Assembly (NCBI RefSeq): GCF_000373245.1 | Contig: NZ_KB890741.1 | Coordinates: 1 to 64,000, forward strand | Direction of reading: 5' to 3' | Length of the DNA: 64,000 nt | Source: Echinicola pacifica DSM 19836 | Lineage (GTDB): Bacteria; Bacteroidota; Bacteroidia; Cytophagales; Cyclobacteriaceae | Part shown: positions 34,605 to 44,147 of the stretch, in pieces | Numbering within the stretch: the stretch's first letter is position 1 | Layout of the letters: every line of letters begins with the position of its first letter | The notes under the pieces: generated by a model | What the model saw: only the letters and a program-made list of their open reading frames with translations | Told to the model about the DNA's origin: nothing | Database searches by the model: none | Translations under genes and position numbers: made by a program

Positions 34605-34902
34605 CTATATTAATGAGGCTTTTGATCCCTCTGATTACCGCTTTAGTGCGCAGCACTTTCATCTTACCCTATACCAATATCAAGCATCCCGCAGCATAGC
34701 GAATAGATCATAAGATCTGATTTGACCTCAACTCTGCCCGATCGCTTTACCATCGACATTTCCATAGCCTTGCTATGCCCCTGTCTCCATCCGAATTGAT
34801 TTAAGCACATTATAAGGCCTTCGGTATTTTAAACCGAAACTTGCGAATACGATTCCAACTACTAATCCATGTTGAACCCTCATCTTTATTATTGTTGAGT
34901 TA
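34605..34902 (+). other. Spacer between susD and the lyase genes
   Basis: About 300 bases without an open frame or RNA gene. I see no exact TAnnTTTG box and no copy of the FadR-type palindrome. It separates the transport pair from the three lyase genes, so a separate promoter is possible but not shown. Confidence 0.4.
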
Positions 34903-37176
34903 ATGAAATATTACGTCCTTTTTATAGCTCTTTTCGCCCTCCATCTAGGTTTTGTTGCCCAGGCACAGACTGAAACCTACGATATACCTATGCCCAGTGA
35001 GCAGGCTTTTTTTGAGGGACTGCCGAGCACCATTCCCAATGCCCAAGCGATTAAAGAATTGTATGCTAGCGGTGACCGCGCAGGTGCCATTGATAAACTG
35101 GCGAATTATTTTAAAGAGAAATCTAGCGAACGATTTTATTTTTCATGGAAGAATATAGCTTCCCGAATGGCCGAATATGACAGCATTTACCCTTCCGCTG
35201 CCAAAAGCCATGCAAAAGATGCCTCTTCCTATTTTAATGATTTTACTGCTCCCACGGCCTGGAAATTGCCTTTTACTAATAAGGCAGGAGTGGAGATGAA
35301 TGCCTATGCCATCCGACACCTATTCAGACAACATAAAGCAGGAGACTTGGCTTTTGCCTATTATTTACAAGACAAGAAGGAGCTTTTAGGGTATTTTGTG
35401 GAGCAAGTGAAGGGGCTAAATGCCGCCTATCAAGGCCATGAAATTGAGATAATTGCAGATGGAAATGGCGCTTATGAGGCTTTCAGGGGAGGGAATAGAA
35501 TGGAAAATTGGCTCCTTGCCCATCATCTGTTTCTAGGCTCAGAGGATTATCTTCCGGAAGATCAGATCACCCTTATCCGTACATTCCTGCATCATGCAGA
35601 GGTCCTTTATCAGACGAATACGGATTTTCAATATGGCAATCATCAGACCAAAGGCATGGTGGCACTAGCCTCAATTGCCATGCTATATTCTGAGTTTGAT
35701 GCGGATACGAAATACTTTGACCGGGCTATTGACCTTTTAGGACAGCACTTGCAAGAGGAAATCAATGAGGATGGATTCCAATTTGAGCGTTCATATCATT
35801 ACCATATTGGGGATATTGACAATTATTTCCGAGTATATAAACTGGCTCAGCTGACCCATAGCCCCATCTCCAAAACCTGGGAGGCGAAGCTGGAAGATAT
35901 GTTCAAGGCGATTAGTTTGATTGCTTTTCCCAATGGAGAAGCTCCAGTCATTCAGGATGATACCGATCAGCCGATGGCCACGACCAATGTCCTCAATGAA
36001 ACCATGGCCTTGGGCTATACCTTATTTCAGGATGAAGTTTTTGGTTATTTTGCCTCCTCTGTTCCTTCCGAGGAATATTATTGGCTCATGAGCCAAAAAG
36101 ACATCGCCCAGCTGCAGCACAAAAAGACGAAGAAGCCTACTTATAAGTCCAGCGCGCTGACTTCCACCGGATATTACGTGTTCAGAGATGGCTGGAATGA
36201 TGATTCCTTCTATATGCTCATCAGTACTGGACTGTCCGATACTAAGCCCGATCACCAACATGGGGATGCTCTGGGATTTCAGATTTATGCCAATGGAAAC
36301 ACCGTACTTCCAAACTATCAAGTTCGATATCCACTTCCGGAATATGAGTTTTTCAAAAATTCTTGGGTGAAAAATGTGGCCCTAGTGGACTCCATTCCTC
36401 AAGGTTTGGAGTGGAGTGGAAATCAGGGAGGAAGTGGATTTGGGAAGTTTAATAAACTACCTCGCTCCACGGTGTCCGTCTGGGAACCTAAAGGGAATGT
36501 TCAGGCTTTTAGCGCCACTCATGATGGTTATGCAGATTTGGGAGTCAGTTATCAGCGTACTATTTACTTTTTCCCGGGCGAATTTTGGTTGGTCAAAGAC
36601 GTCTTTGAAGGGGGAGAGCCTCATCAGTTTTATCAGAATTTCCAAGGGAATTATACCTTGGAAGATGCGCCGTATATAGCGCGGGCTAATTATATGGATG
36701 CTTCAGGTTTAGATATTATACAGCTTAATAATAATAGAATTCAAGCGCTAATAGGTGGTGACAAAGGTAAAAATAGACTTACCTATCAGTCTGAGCCCAT
36801 GAAGGAATTTGATTTTGTGTCCATCATCCGTCCTTATGGCAAATATGATGAGCGCACTTCTATCTCTACTGAGGGAGAAGCCATGCAATTGGGAGATTGG
36901 GATCTCCATTATCAATCCTTGAGCCTGCGGCAATTGTCGGTACAGGCAGATTATATTTTCATCAAAGGAAAGCAGCTCTGTGTGATAGGTTTGAAGGTGC
37001 TTAAGCTTGGTGATGATGAATTTATTCCTGAAAATACATTTGATCTATTGATAGAAATTGATGATCAAACATTAACTCTTAAATCATTCGATTCTAAACC
37101 AATTAGCCTGACAGGCGCTGATCGAGCGCTGTCGCTAAAGCCCTTAGAATCACAAAAATTAAACCCAAACCAATGA
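34903..37176 (+). CDS. Heparinase II/III-fold polysaccharide lyase, probable alginate lyase
   Basis: A 757-residue exported enzyme with a Sec signal (MKYYVLFIALFALHLGFVAQA). The N-terminal half is an alpha/alpha toroid, with RGGNRMENW, FQYGNHQTKGM (Asn/His typical of the catalytic region) and FERSYHYHIGDIDNYF. The C-terminal half is the heparinase II/III beta-sandwich (PDHQHGDALGFQIYANGN). It is only distantly like the PL17 gene product two genes on. The architecture fits the PL39/PL12/PL21-like set, and PL39 includes alginate lyases. No lipobox is present, so it is a periplasmic or secreted protein. It overlaps the next lyase gene by four bases (ATGA). Confidence 0.8.
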   Translation: MKYYVLFIALFALHLGFVAQAQTETYDIPMPSEQAFFEGLPSTIPNAQAIKELYASGDRAGAIDKLANYFKEKSSERFYFSWKNIASRMAEYDSIYPSAAKSHAKDASSYFNDFTAPTAWKLPFTNKAGVEMNAYAIRHLFRQHKAGDLAFAYYLQDKKELLGYFVEQVKGLNAAYQGHEIEIIADGNGAYEAFRGGNRMENWLLAHHLFLGSEDYLPEDQITLIRTFLHHAEVLYQTNTDFQYGNHQTKGMVALASIAMLYSEFDADTKYFDRAIDLLGQHLQEEINEDGFQFERSYHYHIGDIDNYFRVYKLAQLTHSPISKTWEAKLEDMFKAISLIAFPNGEAPVIQDDTDQPMATTNVLNETMALGYTLFQDEVFGYFASSVPSEEYYWLMSQKDIAQLQHKKTKKPTYKSSALTSTGYYVFRDGWNDDSFYMLISTGLSDTKPDHQHGDALGFQIYANGNTVLPNYQVRYPLPEYEFFKNSWVKNVALVDSIPQGLEWSGNQGGSGFGKFNKLPRSTVSVWEPKGNVQAFSATHDGYADLGVSYQRTIYFFPGEFWLVKDVFEGGEPHQFYQNFQGNYTLEDAPYIARANYMDASGLDIIQLNNNRIQALIGGDKGKNRLTYQSEPMKEFDFVSIIRPYGKYDERTSISTEGEAMQLGDWDLHYQSLSLRQLSVQADYIFIKGKQLCVIGLKVLKLGDDEFIPENTFDLLIEIDDQTLTLKSFDSKPISLTGADRALSLKPLESQKLNPNQ

Positions 37177-39383
37177 TTAACAACATTAAAGTAAGCTCTT
37201 GTTATTTTCTCCTATTGGCACTCTTGGTGATGCCTTTTAGTTGTCAGAGTAAAGATGAGGGGAGGATCGTTCATAATGTGGAGGAATTCGAAAAGGCATT
37301 AGGAGAGCTCAGGCCTGGAGATACACTGAAACTCGCCAATGGGGTGTGGAAAGATGCCGAATTGGTGTTTCAAGGAACGGGGACTGCAGAAGCACCCATT
37401 GTCCTGATGGCTGAAGAGCCGGGCAAGGTCAGTATGGAGGGCAACTCCAATCTAAGCCTTAGCGGACAGTATTTGGTGGTGAAAGGTCTGATATTTAAAA
37501 ATGGCTTTACCCAAACTGGCGAGGTGATTTCCTTCCGTAAAGACAGCAAAAATCTGGCTTTCAACTCCCGGGTGACCGAGTGTGTGATCGATAATTATAA
37601 TAAGCCGAATAGAAATGATCAGGATTCCTGGGTAATGATGTACGGTCAGAATAATCGATTTGACCATAATCACCTGGAAGGAAAAAGAAATCAAGGCGTG
37701 ACCATGGCGGTTCGTCTAAATTCTGAGGACAGCCAAAATAACCACCACCGCATCGATCATAATTATTTTGGTCCAAGACCAGTTCTGGGTTCCAATGGTG
37801 GTGAAACCTTGCGAGTGGGCACGAGTCAGTATTCTCTGACAGAATCTCATACGGTAATTGAGAATAACTATTTCGAAAAATGTAATGGTGAAACAGAGAT
37901 TGTTTCCATCAAGTCAGGTAAAAATATTATCCGTGGCAATGTGTTTTTAGAGTCAAAGGGCTCCCTTACTCTTCGTCATGGCAATGGAAATCTGATTGAA
38001 AGAAATATTTTTTTGGGCAATAATGTGCCCGAAACAGGTGGGGTGCGGATCATCAATGCCGAACATAAAGTCGTGGAAAACTATTTCCAGGATTTGGAAG
38101 GAGATAAATTCCGCGCTGGTATTGCTATTATGAATGGGATCTACGATTCACCCATCAACAGGTACCATCAGGTAAAAAATGCAACCATCGCCCGCAATTC
38201 ATTCATTAATGTGGCCCATATGGAGTTGGCAGTGGGAAGTGATGAGGAGCGGACGGCTACTCCAGAGGGATGTTTATTTACACATAATCTGATCCTTAAT
38301 AAAGATGGGAAGAGTCCTTTTAAGGCTTATGATAAGATTGATGGAATTTCCTTTGAGGATAATAGTGCGAATGTTTCCACCCCACTAATCCCTTCTGGGA
38401 TTGCAATCGCTGAAATACCTTTGGAGAAAGCTGAAAATGGACTTTATTATCCTAAATCAGCGGGTCAGGATAGGGGAGCACCGAGAGATTTGGTGATGCT
38501 GGACAAGTCCTTAACCGGAGTATCTTGGTACCCAAAGACCAATCAGGAAATGGTTTTCTCTACAGGCACGCAGATCGAGGTGGTGCCAGGCTTAAATAGC
38601 ATCTCGGAAGCACTAAAAGAGGCCAACCCTGGGGATATTCTACATCTGACAGAAGGTGAATATAACCAAAATAGAGTGCTGAATATTAGTTTCCCAATTA
38701 CCATCAAAGGAGATTCTCCGGCGGACAGCCGTATTAGCTTTGAGGGAACCCACCTATTTGAAATCCTTAATGGTGGAGGCTTACAATTGGAAAATCTTCA
38801 GGTTTCGGGAAGGCAGGCGGCGGATGCAGCGGGCAATGCCGTGATCAAGGTGACACCTGCGGGAACCCTTAAGAACTATAAAGTCAAGGTCCTCAATAGT
38901 GAGTTTGTGGATATGACCATCAATCATTCCTTTAATTTCTTAGAAGCCTCCAAAGGAAGTTTTGCTGATACTATAATGATCGAAAACTCCGCTTTTAAGC
39001 AGTTTACCGGGTCCATTCTTAGTTTGGAAAAGGAAACCGACGATCTGGGAAAATACAATGCGGAATATGTCATTATGAATGGAAATTCCTTTGACAAAAT
39101 AGGGGATAAGGTAATTGATATTTACCGTGGAGGAACGGATGAGAGTACCTTTGGTCCCTATGTATATGCCAAAGGCAACGAACTAAGCGAAGTGGGCAAT
39201 AGCTCTCGTAATCTACACGAGACCTCGTTTTACTTTTATGGGGTTCAGTGGTTGTCGTTTGAGGACAATTCTCTGACCAAGTCTAAGCCAGTGATGGTGA
39301 CGCATACGGTGGGTGAGCCAGTGGTTTTATTCTCTAATAATACCAGCGACTTGCCCGAGCTCAGGTTGACACCCAAAAATTAA
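37173..39383 (+). CDS. PL6 family alginate lyase (chondroitinase B-like), lipoprotein
   Basis: A 736-residue lyase lipoprotein (signal peptide ending in the lipobox PFSC, Cys about 24). The N-terminal parallel beta-helix has the PL6 catalytic pair: Lys in VSIKSGKN (about 247) and Arg in LTLRHGNG (about 268). This is the same spacing as Lys250/Arg271 of chondroitinase B. Metal-binding NGETE precedes it. A second beta-helix domain starts near residue 465 (VVPGLNSISEALKEANPGD), as in the two-domain PL6 members. These enzymes cleave polyMG or mannuronate blocks. It is translationally coupled to the heparinase-fold gene upstream and followed nine bases later by the PL17 gene. Confidence 0.92.
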   Translation: MINNIKVSSCYFLLLALLVMPFSCQSKDEGRIVHNVEEFEKALGELRPGDTLKLANGVWKDAELVFQGTGTAEAPIVLMAEEPGKVSMEGNSNLSLSGQYLVVKGLIFKNGFTQTGEVISFRKDSKNLAFNSRVTECVIDNYNKPNRNDQDSWVMMYGQNNRFDHNHLEGKRNQGVTMAVRLNSEDSQNNHHRIDHNYFGPRPVLGSNGGETLRVGTSQYSLTESHTVIENNYFEKCNGETEIVSIKSGKNIIRGNVFLESKGSLTLRHGNGNLIERNIFLGNNVPETGGVRIINAEHKVVENYFQDLEGDKFRAGIAIMNGIYDSPINRYHQVKNATIARNSFINVAHMELAVGSDEERTATPEGCLFTHNLILNKDGKSPFKAYDKIDGISFEDNSANVSTPLIPSGIAIAEIPLEKAENGLYYPKSAGQDRGAPRDLVMLDKSLTGVSWYPKTNQEMVFSTGTQIEVVPGLNSISEALKEANPGDILHLTEGEYNQNRVLNISFPITIKGDSPADSRISFEGTHLFEILNGGGLQLENLQVSGRQAADAAGNAVIKVTPAGTLKNYKVKVLNSEFVDMTINHSFNFLEASKGSFADTIMIENSAFKQFTGSILSLEKETDDLGKYNAEYVIMNGNSFDKIGDKVIDIYRGGTDESTFGPYVYAKGNELSEVGNSSRNLHETSFYFYGVQWLSFEDNSLTKSKPVMVTHTVGEPVVLFSNNTSDLPELRLTPKN

Positions 39384-39392
39384 TAATAAACT

Positions 39393-41504
39393 ATGCACTA
39401 TGCTGTTGCCTGGACGCTATTGCTTTGGCTATCGATAGGGGCGAGCTTTGGTCAGGGAGCTATTCCTTCAGCGGAAAGTCACTTGCTTTTGACGCAATCT
39501 GGGCGGGACTTATATACCGAATTGGCTAAGCGCTCGCCCAAGGCCCTGACTCAGATCGAGAAGATGAAGAGGAACTTGGCCGAGCTGATAGCTCAGCCCC
39601 TCCAGGTTCCTTTACCCAAAGATGCTGGTGGAGGCTATACTCATGAGCAGCATAAAGCAAACCAAAAGGCGATTTTTGAGGCAGGAGTGCTCTATAAGCT
39701 TACGGGCGAAGATAAATATGCGGAGCATTGCAAGCAATTATTGGATGCCTATGCCGCTATGTATAAAAGCCTGCCTTTGCACCCTGAGAAAAAAGAGCAA
39801 ACGCCGGGCAAGCTATTTTGGCAGAGCCTGAATGATGCGGTTTGGTTGGTGTACTCTGTTCAAGGTTTTGATGCGATCAAGTCGTACCTAAGCCCTGTGG
39901 AAAGAGAATATCTAAAGACCGAGCTTTTTGAGCCCTATGTTCACTTTCTTTCTGTGGATGGTGAGGAGACTTTTAATAAGATCCATAACCATGGAACCTG
40001 GGCGCTGGCGGCTGTGGGGATGGCAGGGTATAGCTTAGAGGAGGACGATTGGGTACAAATGGCACTCAAGGGCAGCGCCGCAGATGGTTCAGGAGGTTTT
40101 CTGAATCAGCTCAATCAGCTATTTTCACCGGATGGATATTATACTGAAGGGCCCTACTATCAGCGATATGCGCTTATGCCTTTTGTGGTTTTTGCTCAGG
40201 CTATCGCTAATAATAATCCCGATCTGGAAATATTTGAATATAGAAATGGAATTTTGATCAAAGCCATCTACGCGGCGATTGATCTTACGTATAATGGTCA
40301 TTTCTTTCCTATCAATGATGCGCTAAAGGAAAAGAATCTTACAACTTCGGAGATGGTTTTTGGGATAGATATTGCCTATAAGGAAACTGGAGATCCGAGA
40401 TTACTTTCCATTGCCGCTTATCAGGGGAGTTTTGCTCCCATAGATGCTGGATTTGAGACGATGGCAGCACTTACGAAGTCGGAGGCCATTCCTTATGATT
40501 ATAATTCGATCCGATTTAGAGATGGAAAAGAAGGCGAAGAAGGAGGATTAGCCATTTTCCGGCCATATTCAGCCAATAGTAAGGACGATGCCGCCTTGAT
40601 CTATAAGTACACTTCTCAGGGTATGGGGCATGGGCATTTTGATAAGCTTACCTGGCTTTTTTATGACAATGGCAATGAGGTGATTCGTGATTATGGAGCC
40701 GCTCGGTTCTTGAATATTGAGGCAAAATACGGCGGCCATTACTTGAAGGAGAACAACACCTGGGCAAAGCAATCCATTGCCCATACTACCGTGGTGGTGG
40801 ATGAGAAAAGTCACTTTGAAGGGAAATATAAGGTCGCCTCTGCGGCCTATCCTACCGAGATTCTTTATGATGTATCTGAGCCCAATTTACAGGTCGCCAG
40901 CGCTGAGCTTGCGGAAGTTTACCCTGGAGTGAAGTTTATTCGGACCATGGCCTTGGTGCAGGATGAGGCCTTTGAATATCCACTGGTTCTGGATTTATTT
41001 GAAGTGGAATCAGAAGAAGCGCATCAATATGACTTGCCCTTGTACTTTAATGGCCAATTCATTCATCTGAATAGCCCAATTCAGGCGCACCAAAATCAGC
41101 TTAAACCTTTAGGAAATGCTGAGGGTTATGAGCATTTATGGAATTTGGGTGAGGCACAGGCCAATGCTGAATTGACTCAGTTTACTTGGTTATTGAATGA
41201 TCGATTTTATACCTGGAGCAGCCAGACGGACAGCGATGATAAGTTGATACTTGTGGAGCTGGGGGCACATGATCCAGATTTCAGCCTGAGGAATGAAAGG
41301 GGGCTGGTCCTTAGGACTCAAAGTGAGGGTAAACACTATTTCCTTTCCGCCTTGGAAACTCATGGTACTTTCGATGCAAAGAATGAGGTCACCGTCAATG
41401 CCTCCAATCAGATTTTGGAATTGAAGTTGATCACCAGAGGAGCTGAAAAAATCATCCAAGTAATGACTAAAGATTCTGGAATTCGGGAGTTTAAAATCAA
41501 TTAA
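39393..41504 (+). CDS. PL17 oligoalginate lyase
   Basis: A 703-residue exported exo-type lyase releasing unsaturated uronate monomers from alginate oligomers. Residues equivalent to the Alg17c active site can be placed: Asn199-His200 in IHNHGTW, Tyr255/256 in GYYTEGPYYQRY, His413 in GMGHGHFDKL and Tyr450 in GGHYLKENNTW. The domain order is signal peptide, alpha/alpha toroid (about 25-345) and heparinase II/III beta-sandwich (about 380-620). There is no lipobox, so it probably acts in the periplasm on oligomers imported by SusCD. It ends the alginate locus, and the unsaturated uronate (DEH) processing genes are not present downstream. Confidence 0.94.
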   Translation: MHYAVAWTLLLWLSIGASFGQGAIPSAESHLLLTQSGRDLYTELAKRSPKALTQIEKMKRNLAELIAQPLQVPLPKDAGGGYTHEQHKANQKAIFEAGVLYKLTGEDKYAEHCKQLLDAYAAMYKSLPLHPEKKEQTPGKLFWQSLNDAVWLVYSVQGFDAIKSYLSPVEREYLKTELFEPYVHFLSVDGEETFNKIHNHGTWALAAVGMAGYSLEEDDWVQMALKGSAADGSGGFLNQLNQLFSPDGYYTEGPYYQRYALMPFVVFAQAIANNNPDLEIFEYRNGILIKAIYAAIDLTYNGHFFPINDALKEKNLTTSEMVFGIDIAYKETGDPRLLSIAAYQGSFAPIDAGFETMAALTKSEAIPYDYNSIRFRDGKEGEEGGLAIFRPYSANSKDDAALIYKYTSQGMGHGHFDKLTWLFYDNGNEVIRDYGAARFLNIEAKYGGHYLKENNTWAKQSIAHTTVVVDEKSHFEGKYKVASAAYPTEILYDVSEPNLQVASAELAEVYPGVKFIRTMALVQDEAFEYPLVLDLFEVESEEAHQYDLPLYFNGQFIHLNSPIQAHQNQLKPLGNAEGYEHLWNLGEAQANAELTQFTWLLNDRFYTWSSQTDSDDKLILVELGAHDPDFSLRNERGLVLRTQSEGKHYFLSALETHGTFDAKNEVTVNASNQILELKLITRGAEKIIQVMTKDSGIREFKIN

Positions 41505-41575
41505 CTAATCTGTGGCTTAAGGGTAGGATCCTCAAAGTCAGTGATTCTGATGAGAAGAAAATTGTCGAAAGTCAA

Positions 41576-42244
41576 TCATTCTTCCACAAGTTCTTGTCCC
41601 AAAGTGTTGACATCTGCGATCAGCTGTTGGATAGAAGCGGTATTAAGGCCATTATAGATCCCTCTGATATGCCTTTCTGTATCTATCAAGACGAAATTTT
41701 CGGTATGAAGAAATTCTGTGGAGGATTTTTCTAAGCCTAAATCTTCCTCCACAAAATAGGACTGCCTTCCCAGCTGATATATTTCCTGTTGATCCCCCGT
41801 GAGTAAGCTCCACTTCTCGGCGAGAATTCCATTTCTTTCTGCATATTCCTTAAGTACGGGTACTGAATCCATTTCGGGGGTTACCGAATGAGACAATAGA
41901 TATACCCTAGGGTCAGCGAGGAATTTCTCTTGTAAAATGGCCATATTGGAGGTCATCTTTGGGCATATTCCCGGGCAGCTGGTAAAGAAGAAATCCACGA
42001 TATAGATTTTTCCTACCATGTCTTTTTCGCTGATAGTATCTCCATTTTGATTAGTGAAACTAAATTCCGGGATACGATGCAATTGGTTCACTGCAGGATC
42101 GTCGGAGTCCAGCCAGATAGGGGTGAAGCTGGCTTCCGAATAGTAGGGAAGTGTATTTTTGGGATTACTGGCTTCCTTTTTAGAAGGGCTGCTGCAAGAT
42201 AGACAGACCATAATAAGTAGTAGCGTTGCGGTATGTTTTATCAT
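41576..42244 (-). CDS. SCO1/SenC-type copper chaperone lipoprotein
   Basis: A 222-residue lipoprotein with a signal peptide and lipobox (MVCLSC, Cys about 17). The thioredoxin-like fold has the SCO copper site: C90 and C94 in SCPGICPKM and His180 in FLHTENF. SCO proteins deliver copper to the CuA site of cytochrome oxidase or act in redox sensing. It is the last gene of the minus-strand sigma-factor operon and overlaps the upstream MORN gene by four bases, so it is translationally coupled. No cytochrome oxidase genes are close by. Confidence 0.92.
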   Translation of the reverse strand: MIKHTATLLLIMVCLSCSSPSKKEASNPKNTLPYYSEASFTPIWLDSDDPAVNQLHRIPEFSFTNQNGDTISEKDMVGKIYIVDFFFTSCPGICPKMTSNMAILQEKFLADPRVYLLSHSVTPEMDSVPVLKEYAERNGILAEKWSLLTGDQQEIYQLGRQSYFVEEDLGLEKSSTEFLHTENFVLIDTERHIRGIYNGLNTASIQQLIADVNTLGQELVEE

Positions 42245-42828
42245 AAATCAGCGAGTTCACCATCTTTTAATTGGAAACATAATTTAGATCGTTTGAGTCC
42301 GAAAATACGCCCATCTTTCACTTCATAGTTATTGTAGATTTTGCCATTTTCTCTCCATGATTGCTGTAAACCTAGTTCCTTCCCGTCTTGAATTTGAATG
42401 ACTTTAAATTTTGCTCCGGAGGCATACCATTGTCTCTGGGTGCCATTGGCTATTCCTTCTTTGAAATGTGAAGAGGAGCGCATCTGGCCATTGCGCCACC
42501 AGGTATGGGATGCTCCATTTTTTTTGCCTTGGCTATAATTCGCCTCATAGCTCAATAAGGAATTTTCGAACCAACGATATTCTTTTCCTTCTTTTTTGCC
42601 CTCACTGTATTCGATGGAAACGGCCTTGGTTCCGTCAGGATAATAAGCAACCGAAATGCCCGAGAATGGCGCTCCCTGATAATATACCAAGCCTTCATTG
42701 GCATATAGCTGCAGCGAGTCTGCCACTACTTCCTGCGACGCCTCTGGACTGCCGGATCCCAGATATCCAGGATCCGAGCAGCCAAAGGCTAGGAGGATTA
42801 AAATCAATATTAATCTATTGAATTGCAT
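42241..42828 (-). CDS. MORN-repeat lipoprotein (YwqK-like)
   Basis: A 195-residue lipoprotein (signal and lipobox LAFGC, Cys about 17) with about five MORN-like repeats of the type YxxGKKxGxxxxWxxNG (for example EGKKEGKEYRWFEN, QGKKNGASHTWWRNG, EGIANGTQRQWYASG). It ends GLKRSKLCFQLKDGE. Automated pipelines often call such proteins YwqK-type antitoxins, but nothing here supports a toxin partner. It overlaps YHYH upstream by 14 bases and SCO1 downstream by four. The role is unknown, with a periplasmic or outer membrane location likely. Confidence 0.8.
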   Translation of the reverse strand: MQFNRLILILILLAFGCSDPGYLGSGSPEASQEVVADSLQLYANEGLVYYQGAPFSGISVAYYPDGTKAVSIEYSEGKKEGKEYRWFENSLLSYEANYSQGKKNGASHTWWRNGQMRSSSHFKEGIANGTQRQWYASGAKFKVIQIQDGKELGLQQSWRENGKIYNNYEVKDGRIFGLKRSKLCFQLKDGELADL

Positions 42829-43630
42829 TAGGTGTTCCTTGATAGTTGCCCGGGAATAATAAATAGAATGATCCTAAGAAAAGCTCATTTTGGATATGGT
42901 AATGATATTCCGCCACTTCTGCATGCTGCGTGGTGGAGATATGCCCTCCTGATTCATCCAAGTCGCTGGGATAAGTTGCGGTAGAATGGCACTTTCTACC
43001 ATAAAGGAAAAAGCCGTCTGACATGATCCCGATCAATGTGTCATCATCCTCAGACCAGGCGTGTGGCTCCAGATGATAGTGATAACTCTGAGGGCCTGTA
43101 TGTGCGGCAGAATAATCTAGAGAAGGCACAGCGTCGTTTAAAGGTACATTGGGGCCTTCTTCGTCATTATAAATCATGGCACCGCTGATAGCTATCCCGA
43201 TTGGACCTAGGCCGGTGGAGGAGCTGGAGCTTGCCAGGGCGGGCGTGGCAGGCACTCGTAAGGTATAGGATCCATTGAAATCATCAATATTGCCAGGGGC
43301 CATACTGGCAAAGGAAGTCACGGTGGGCTCCACAAATAGCGGGTGGTTTTCTGCCTTTGCTTCAGTGACCATCTGATTTCCCATTGGATCTGTCGTGGAT
43401 CTTTCCGTAGTATTTGACCAGTAGGGCGAGGTGTGGTTTGGCATTCCGTTGGATTCGATGACCACATTATTTCCATCGAGATAAATGGTGAAATTTTCCT
43501 GGTCAAATTCCGCAAAAGCTGGATGTAGCTCACCTGAATTATCCATTTCTGCATTATTGTCAGTATCACATGCACACATGCTAAGACTCACTTGGAGCAG
43601 GATCAAAAGGGATGCTTTAGAAAGGTTCAT
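42815..43630 (-). CDS. YHYH domain protein
   Basis: A 271-residue exported protein with the family signature seen twice: SYHYHLEP (about 181-188) and EYHYHIQN (about 246-253), plus further His (KCHSTAT, TTQHAEVAE). A signal peptide runs into SMCAC, so it may be a lipoprotein. The paired YHYH motifs and acidic N-terminal segment suggest metal binding, though YHYH proteins have no settled function. It lies between a Spy-like and a MORN gene. An 8-base inverted repeat (43634-43658) sits directly before its ATG at 43630. Confidence 0.85.
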   Translation of the reverse strand: MNLSKASLLILLQVSLSMCACDTDNNAEMDNSGELHPAFAEFDQENFTIYLDGNNVVIESNGMPNHTSPYWSNTTERSTTDPMGNQMVTEAKAENHPLFVEPTVTSFASMAPGNIDDFNGSYTLRVPATPALASSSSSTGLGPIGIAISGAMIYNDEEGPNVPLNDAVPSLDYSAAHTGPQSYHYHLEPHAWSEDDDTLIGIMSDGFFLYGRKCHSTATYPSDLDESGGHISTTQHAEVAEYHYHIQNELFLGSFYLLFPGNYQGTPNAIQ

Positions 43631-43633
43631 AAA

Positions 43634-43658
43634 AGAAATTATTAGGTTAGTAATTTCT
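43634..43658 (-). promoter_or_regulatory. Inverted repeat just before the YHYH start
   Basis: AGAAATTA (43634-43641) and TAATTTCT (43651-43658) are separated by nine bases, three bases ahead of the ATG on the minus strand. It could be an operator or an mRNA hairpin affecting translation. Confidence 0.35.
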
Positions 43659-43676
43659 CCTTTAGACCTTCATCAT

Positions 43677-44147
43677 TTAAAAATCCTTCGGTGGGGCAGG
43701 GTTTTTATGTTGATTTCCTAAAATAATTTGTAGAACCTGATCCATGAATTCAGGGAAAATCGCCTTCTGATCCTCATTGAGGATGGATTTTACCTCCTCT
43801 AAGTGTTGGAAAGTTTTTTTAGTTTTTTGGCCTTCTATTTCTTTTATATGAGATAAAAGCGCCTCTGATGATGCCTCATCTTTGGTATTGAGCGTGGCGA
43901 AATACTGCTTAAGTAGTTCCCGTTTTTCTCCATCCAGCTCACGCATTAGTTGTTGATGGCTTTTTGCTAGCGTCAGAAATTCCTGATTTTGGCTTTCGGA
44001 TAAATGGAGGATATCCACGGCATTGGTACCATGGCCCATTGGCATAGGGGGCGCGCTTGGTCGAGTGATGAAAAAGAAGCTTATCATCAGGATATTAATG
44101 ATCAATAAGCCGATAGCTCCATATTTATATAGTTGATATTGAGTCAT
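43677..44147 (-). CDS. Spy/CpxP-like periplasmic protein with N-terminal membrane anchor
   Basis: A 156-residue protein. One N-terminal transmembrane segment (residues about 8-28) is followed by a His/Met-containing linker (PMPMGHG) and a long helical domain with repeated Leu, Glu and Lys (LSESQNQEFLTLAKSHQQLMREL, shortened here). This resembles the CpxP/Spy/zinc-resistance-associated fold known to sense envelope stress or metals. It overlaps the start of the preceding small gene by one base (TAATG), so the two are coupled. It is a likely sensing part of the ECF operon. Confidence 0.72.
   Translation of the reverse strand: MTQYQLYKYGAIGLLIINILMISFFFITRPSAPPMPMGHGTNAVDILHLSESQNQEFLTLAKSHQQLMRELDGEKRELLKQYFATLNTKDEASSEALLSHIKEIEGQKTKKTFQHLEEVKSILNEDQKAIFPEFMDQVLQIILGNQHKNPAPPKDF

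Noticed and set aside
42241-42828. MORN lipoprotein as the antitoxin of a toxin-antitoxin pair
   Set aside because: This is only a naming habit of automated annotation. No toxin-like partner is adjacent, and the protein carries a lipobox.
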